Source of the DNA: Heliocidaris erythrogramma
Lineage: Eukaryota > Echinodermata > Echinoidea > Camarodonta > Echinometridae
Direction of reading: 5' to 3'
DNA length: 64,000 bases
Assembly (NCBI GenBank): GCA_025617745.1
Contig: CM046864.1
Location: 2,170,001-2,234,000 of the forward strand
Shown here: positions 63,311 through 64,000 of the stretch, piece by piece
How the letters are laid out: each line of letters opens with the position of its first letter
Numbering within the stretch: position 1 is the first letter of the stretch
Notes under the pieces: model-generated
Databases searched by the model: none
Seen by the model: only the letters and a program-made list of their open reading frames with translations
Told to the model about the DNA's origin: nothing
Made by a program: the position numbers and the translations under genes

Positions 63311-63314
<4 letters not shown>
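63229..63314. repeat. Small inverted repeat
   Basis: cctacattagcagggcat at 63,233-63,250 is loosely mirrored by atgtcctgctaatgta at 63,287-63,303, which is followed by ccatgtaggacat. The preceding aatacggtttattccgt word also occurs inside both TIR elements of the tRNA-like family. Confidence 0.45.

Positions 63315-63357
<43 letters not shown>
63315..63357. repeat. (TA)n microsatellite, left
   Basis: About 21 TA units directly left of the hairpin at 63,375-63,468. Confidence 0.9.
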
Positions 63358-63361
<4 letters not shown>

Positions 63362-63374
63362 ATATATATACACG

Positions 63375-63468
63375 GGCGTAGACACGCATAATTATCCATT
63401 GTTAGTTTTGGGGGATGATCTATTCATCATCCCCCACTAACAATAGAAAGCGTGTTCGTACCTACGCC
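63375..63468. mobile_element. Hairpin element between TA microsatellites
   Basis: Two sets of nested arms: GGCGTAGACACGC (63,375-63,387) with GCGTGTTCGTACCTACGCC (63,450-63,468), and ATTGTTAGTTTTGGGGGATG.. (63,398-63,419) with ATCATCCCCCACTAACAAT (63,426-63,444), around a 6-base loop. TA repeats flank both sides, consistent with a small foldback element inserted at TA. Confidence 0.65.
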
Positions 63469-63471
63469 AAT

Positions 63472-63478
63472 GTATATA

Positions 63479-63550
<72 letters not shown>
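63472..63550. repeat. (TA)n then (TG)n microsatellite
   Basis: TA units to about 63,518, then about 14 TG units to 63,549. Confidence 0.9.
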
Positions 63551-63553
<3 letters not shown>

Positions 63554-64000
63554 GTCAGATTTCCACTGATACTCATTTCCATAATCGTTTACTTTGAATT
63601 AAGCTAAAACCATTCACCACCTATGTTAATAGTAGCATGCCTTGTTCATAGGAATTATGAAGTATGAAGTATCATACAATTATTTTAAAAATGTTTGACT
63701 TTTGTTGAAGGACCACGTTAATTTCATAAAGGAAGACGTTTAAGATTCCAGGCACATCTTGTTAGTCAACTCTCGCTAAAAAGAAATATTGATATTTTTG
63801 AAAACATTTGTTCGAACTCAATAGTACAGCGCAAACGAACTTTTAGGGATGCCATATTTTTTGTAATGTTCAAATCTTTAAAAAAACTATTTTCTCCTAC
63901 CCTTCATTGCTTCGTTCAACCGCATGCTAAAATTACTCTTCTCATTTAACTTTTGCTGCGCCAAGGGGTTTCGCTAGTTTCGAGATTTTCCCAAAACGCA
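63551..64000. other. End of window, nothing recognised
   Basis: AT-rich unique-looking sequence without a coding frame, TIR pair or tandem repeat that I can support. Confidence 0.5.

Overview
The window looks like part of a low-GC animal genome, most likely a marine invertebrate deuterostome such as an echinoderm. The evidence is one very large multi-exon gene for an extracellular EGF/mucin/SEA protein, long repeat-filled introns, and a mobile-element set of a CR1/L2-type LINE, a Penelope-like element, many foldback or TIR-bounded elements and several minisatellites. The species is inferred from general character only; nothing in the sequence fixes it.

One gene dominates the + strand. From 3,124 to about 31,518 there is a tandem array of roughly 479-bp units. 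Each unit holds a 126-bp exon for one calcium-binding EGF domain and a 353-bp intron. I count 59 exon copies, nearly identical in exon and intron, and a 500-N gap cuts the array on its left, so the true number is unknown. After an 890-bp intron comes one exon of about 7.8 kb (32,252-40,078) coding for a cysteine-free Thr/Ser/Pro mucin domain built on a 10-residue repeat with 306-codon higher-order repeats. About 20 kb downstream, 60,162-60,268 codes for the first part of a SEA domain. The EGF-EGF, EGF-mucin and mucin-SEA junctions all join in phase 1, so the parts fit together as one reading frame. The gene's 5' end and the rest of the SEA domain are not in view.

The 20-kb intron (40,079-60,161) is a store of repeats: a 1.2-kb foldback element of palindromic 30-bp units; several MITE-like elements; a CCCCGGACAACTA-type minisatellite that appears again in inverted orientation 9 kb away; a 5'-truncated CR1/L2-type LINE with its unoccupied target preserved in a neighbouring duplicate; and a frameshifted Penelope-like element with GIY-YIG endonuclease and a degenerate hammerhead-like motif.

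The first 2.6 kb and the last 3.7 kb are mostly non-coding, with a few foldback structures. A TIR element carrying a tRNA-like pol III promoter occurs twice in the window. Near 62.4-62.8 kb a nuclease-like fragment lies opposite a broken acidic reading frame. No CRISPR array, rRNA gene or functional tRNA gene was seen.
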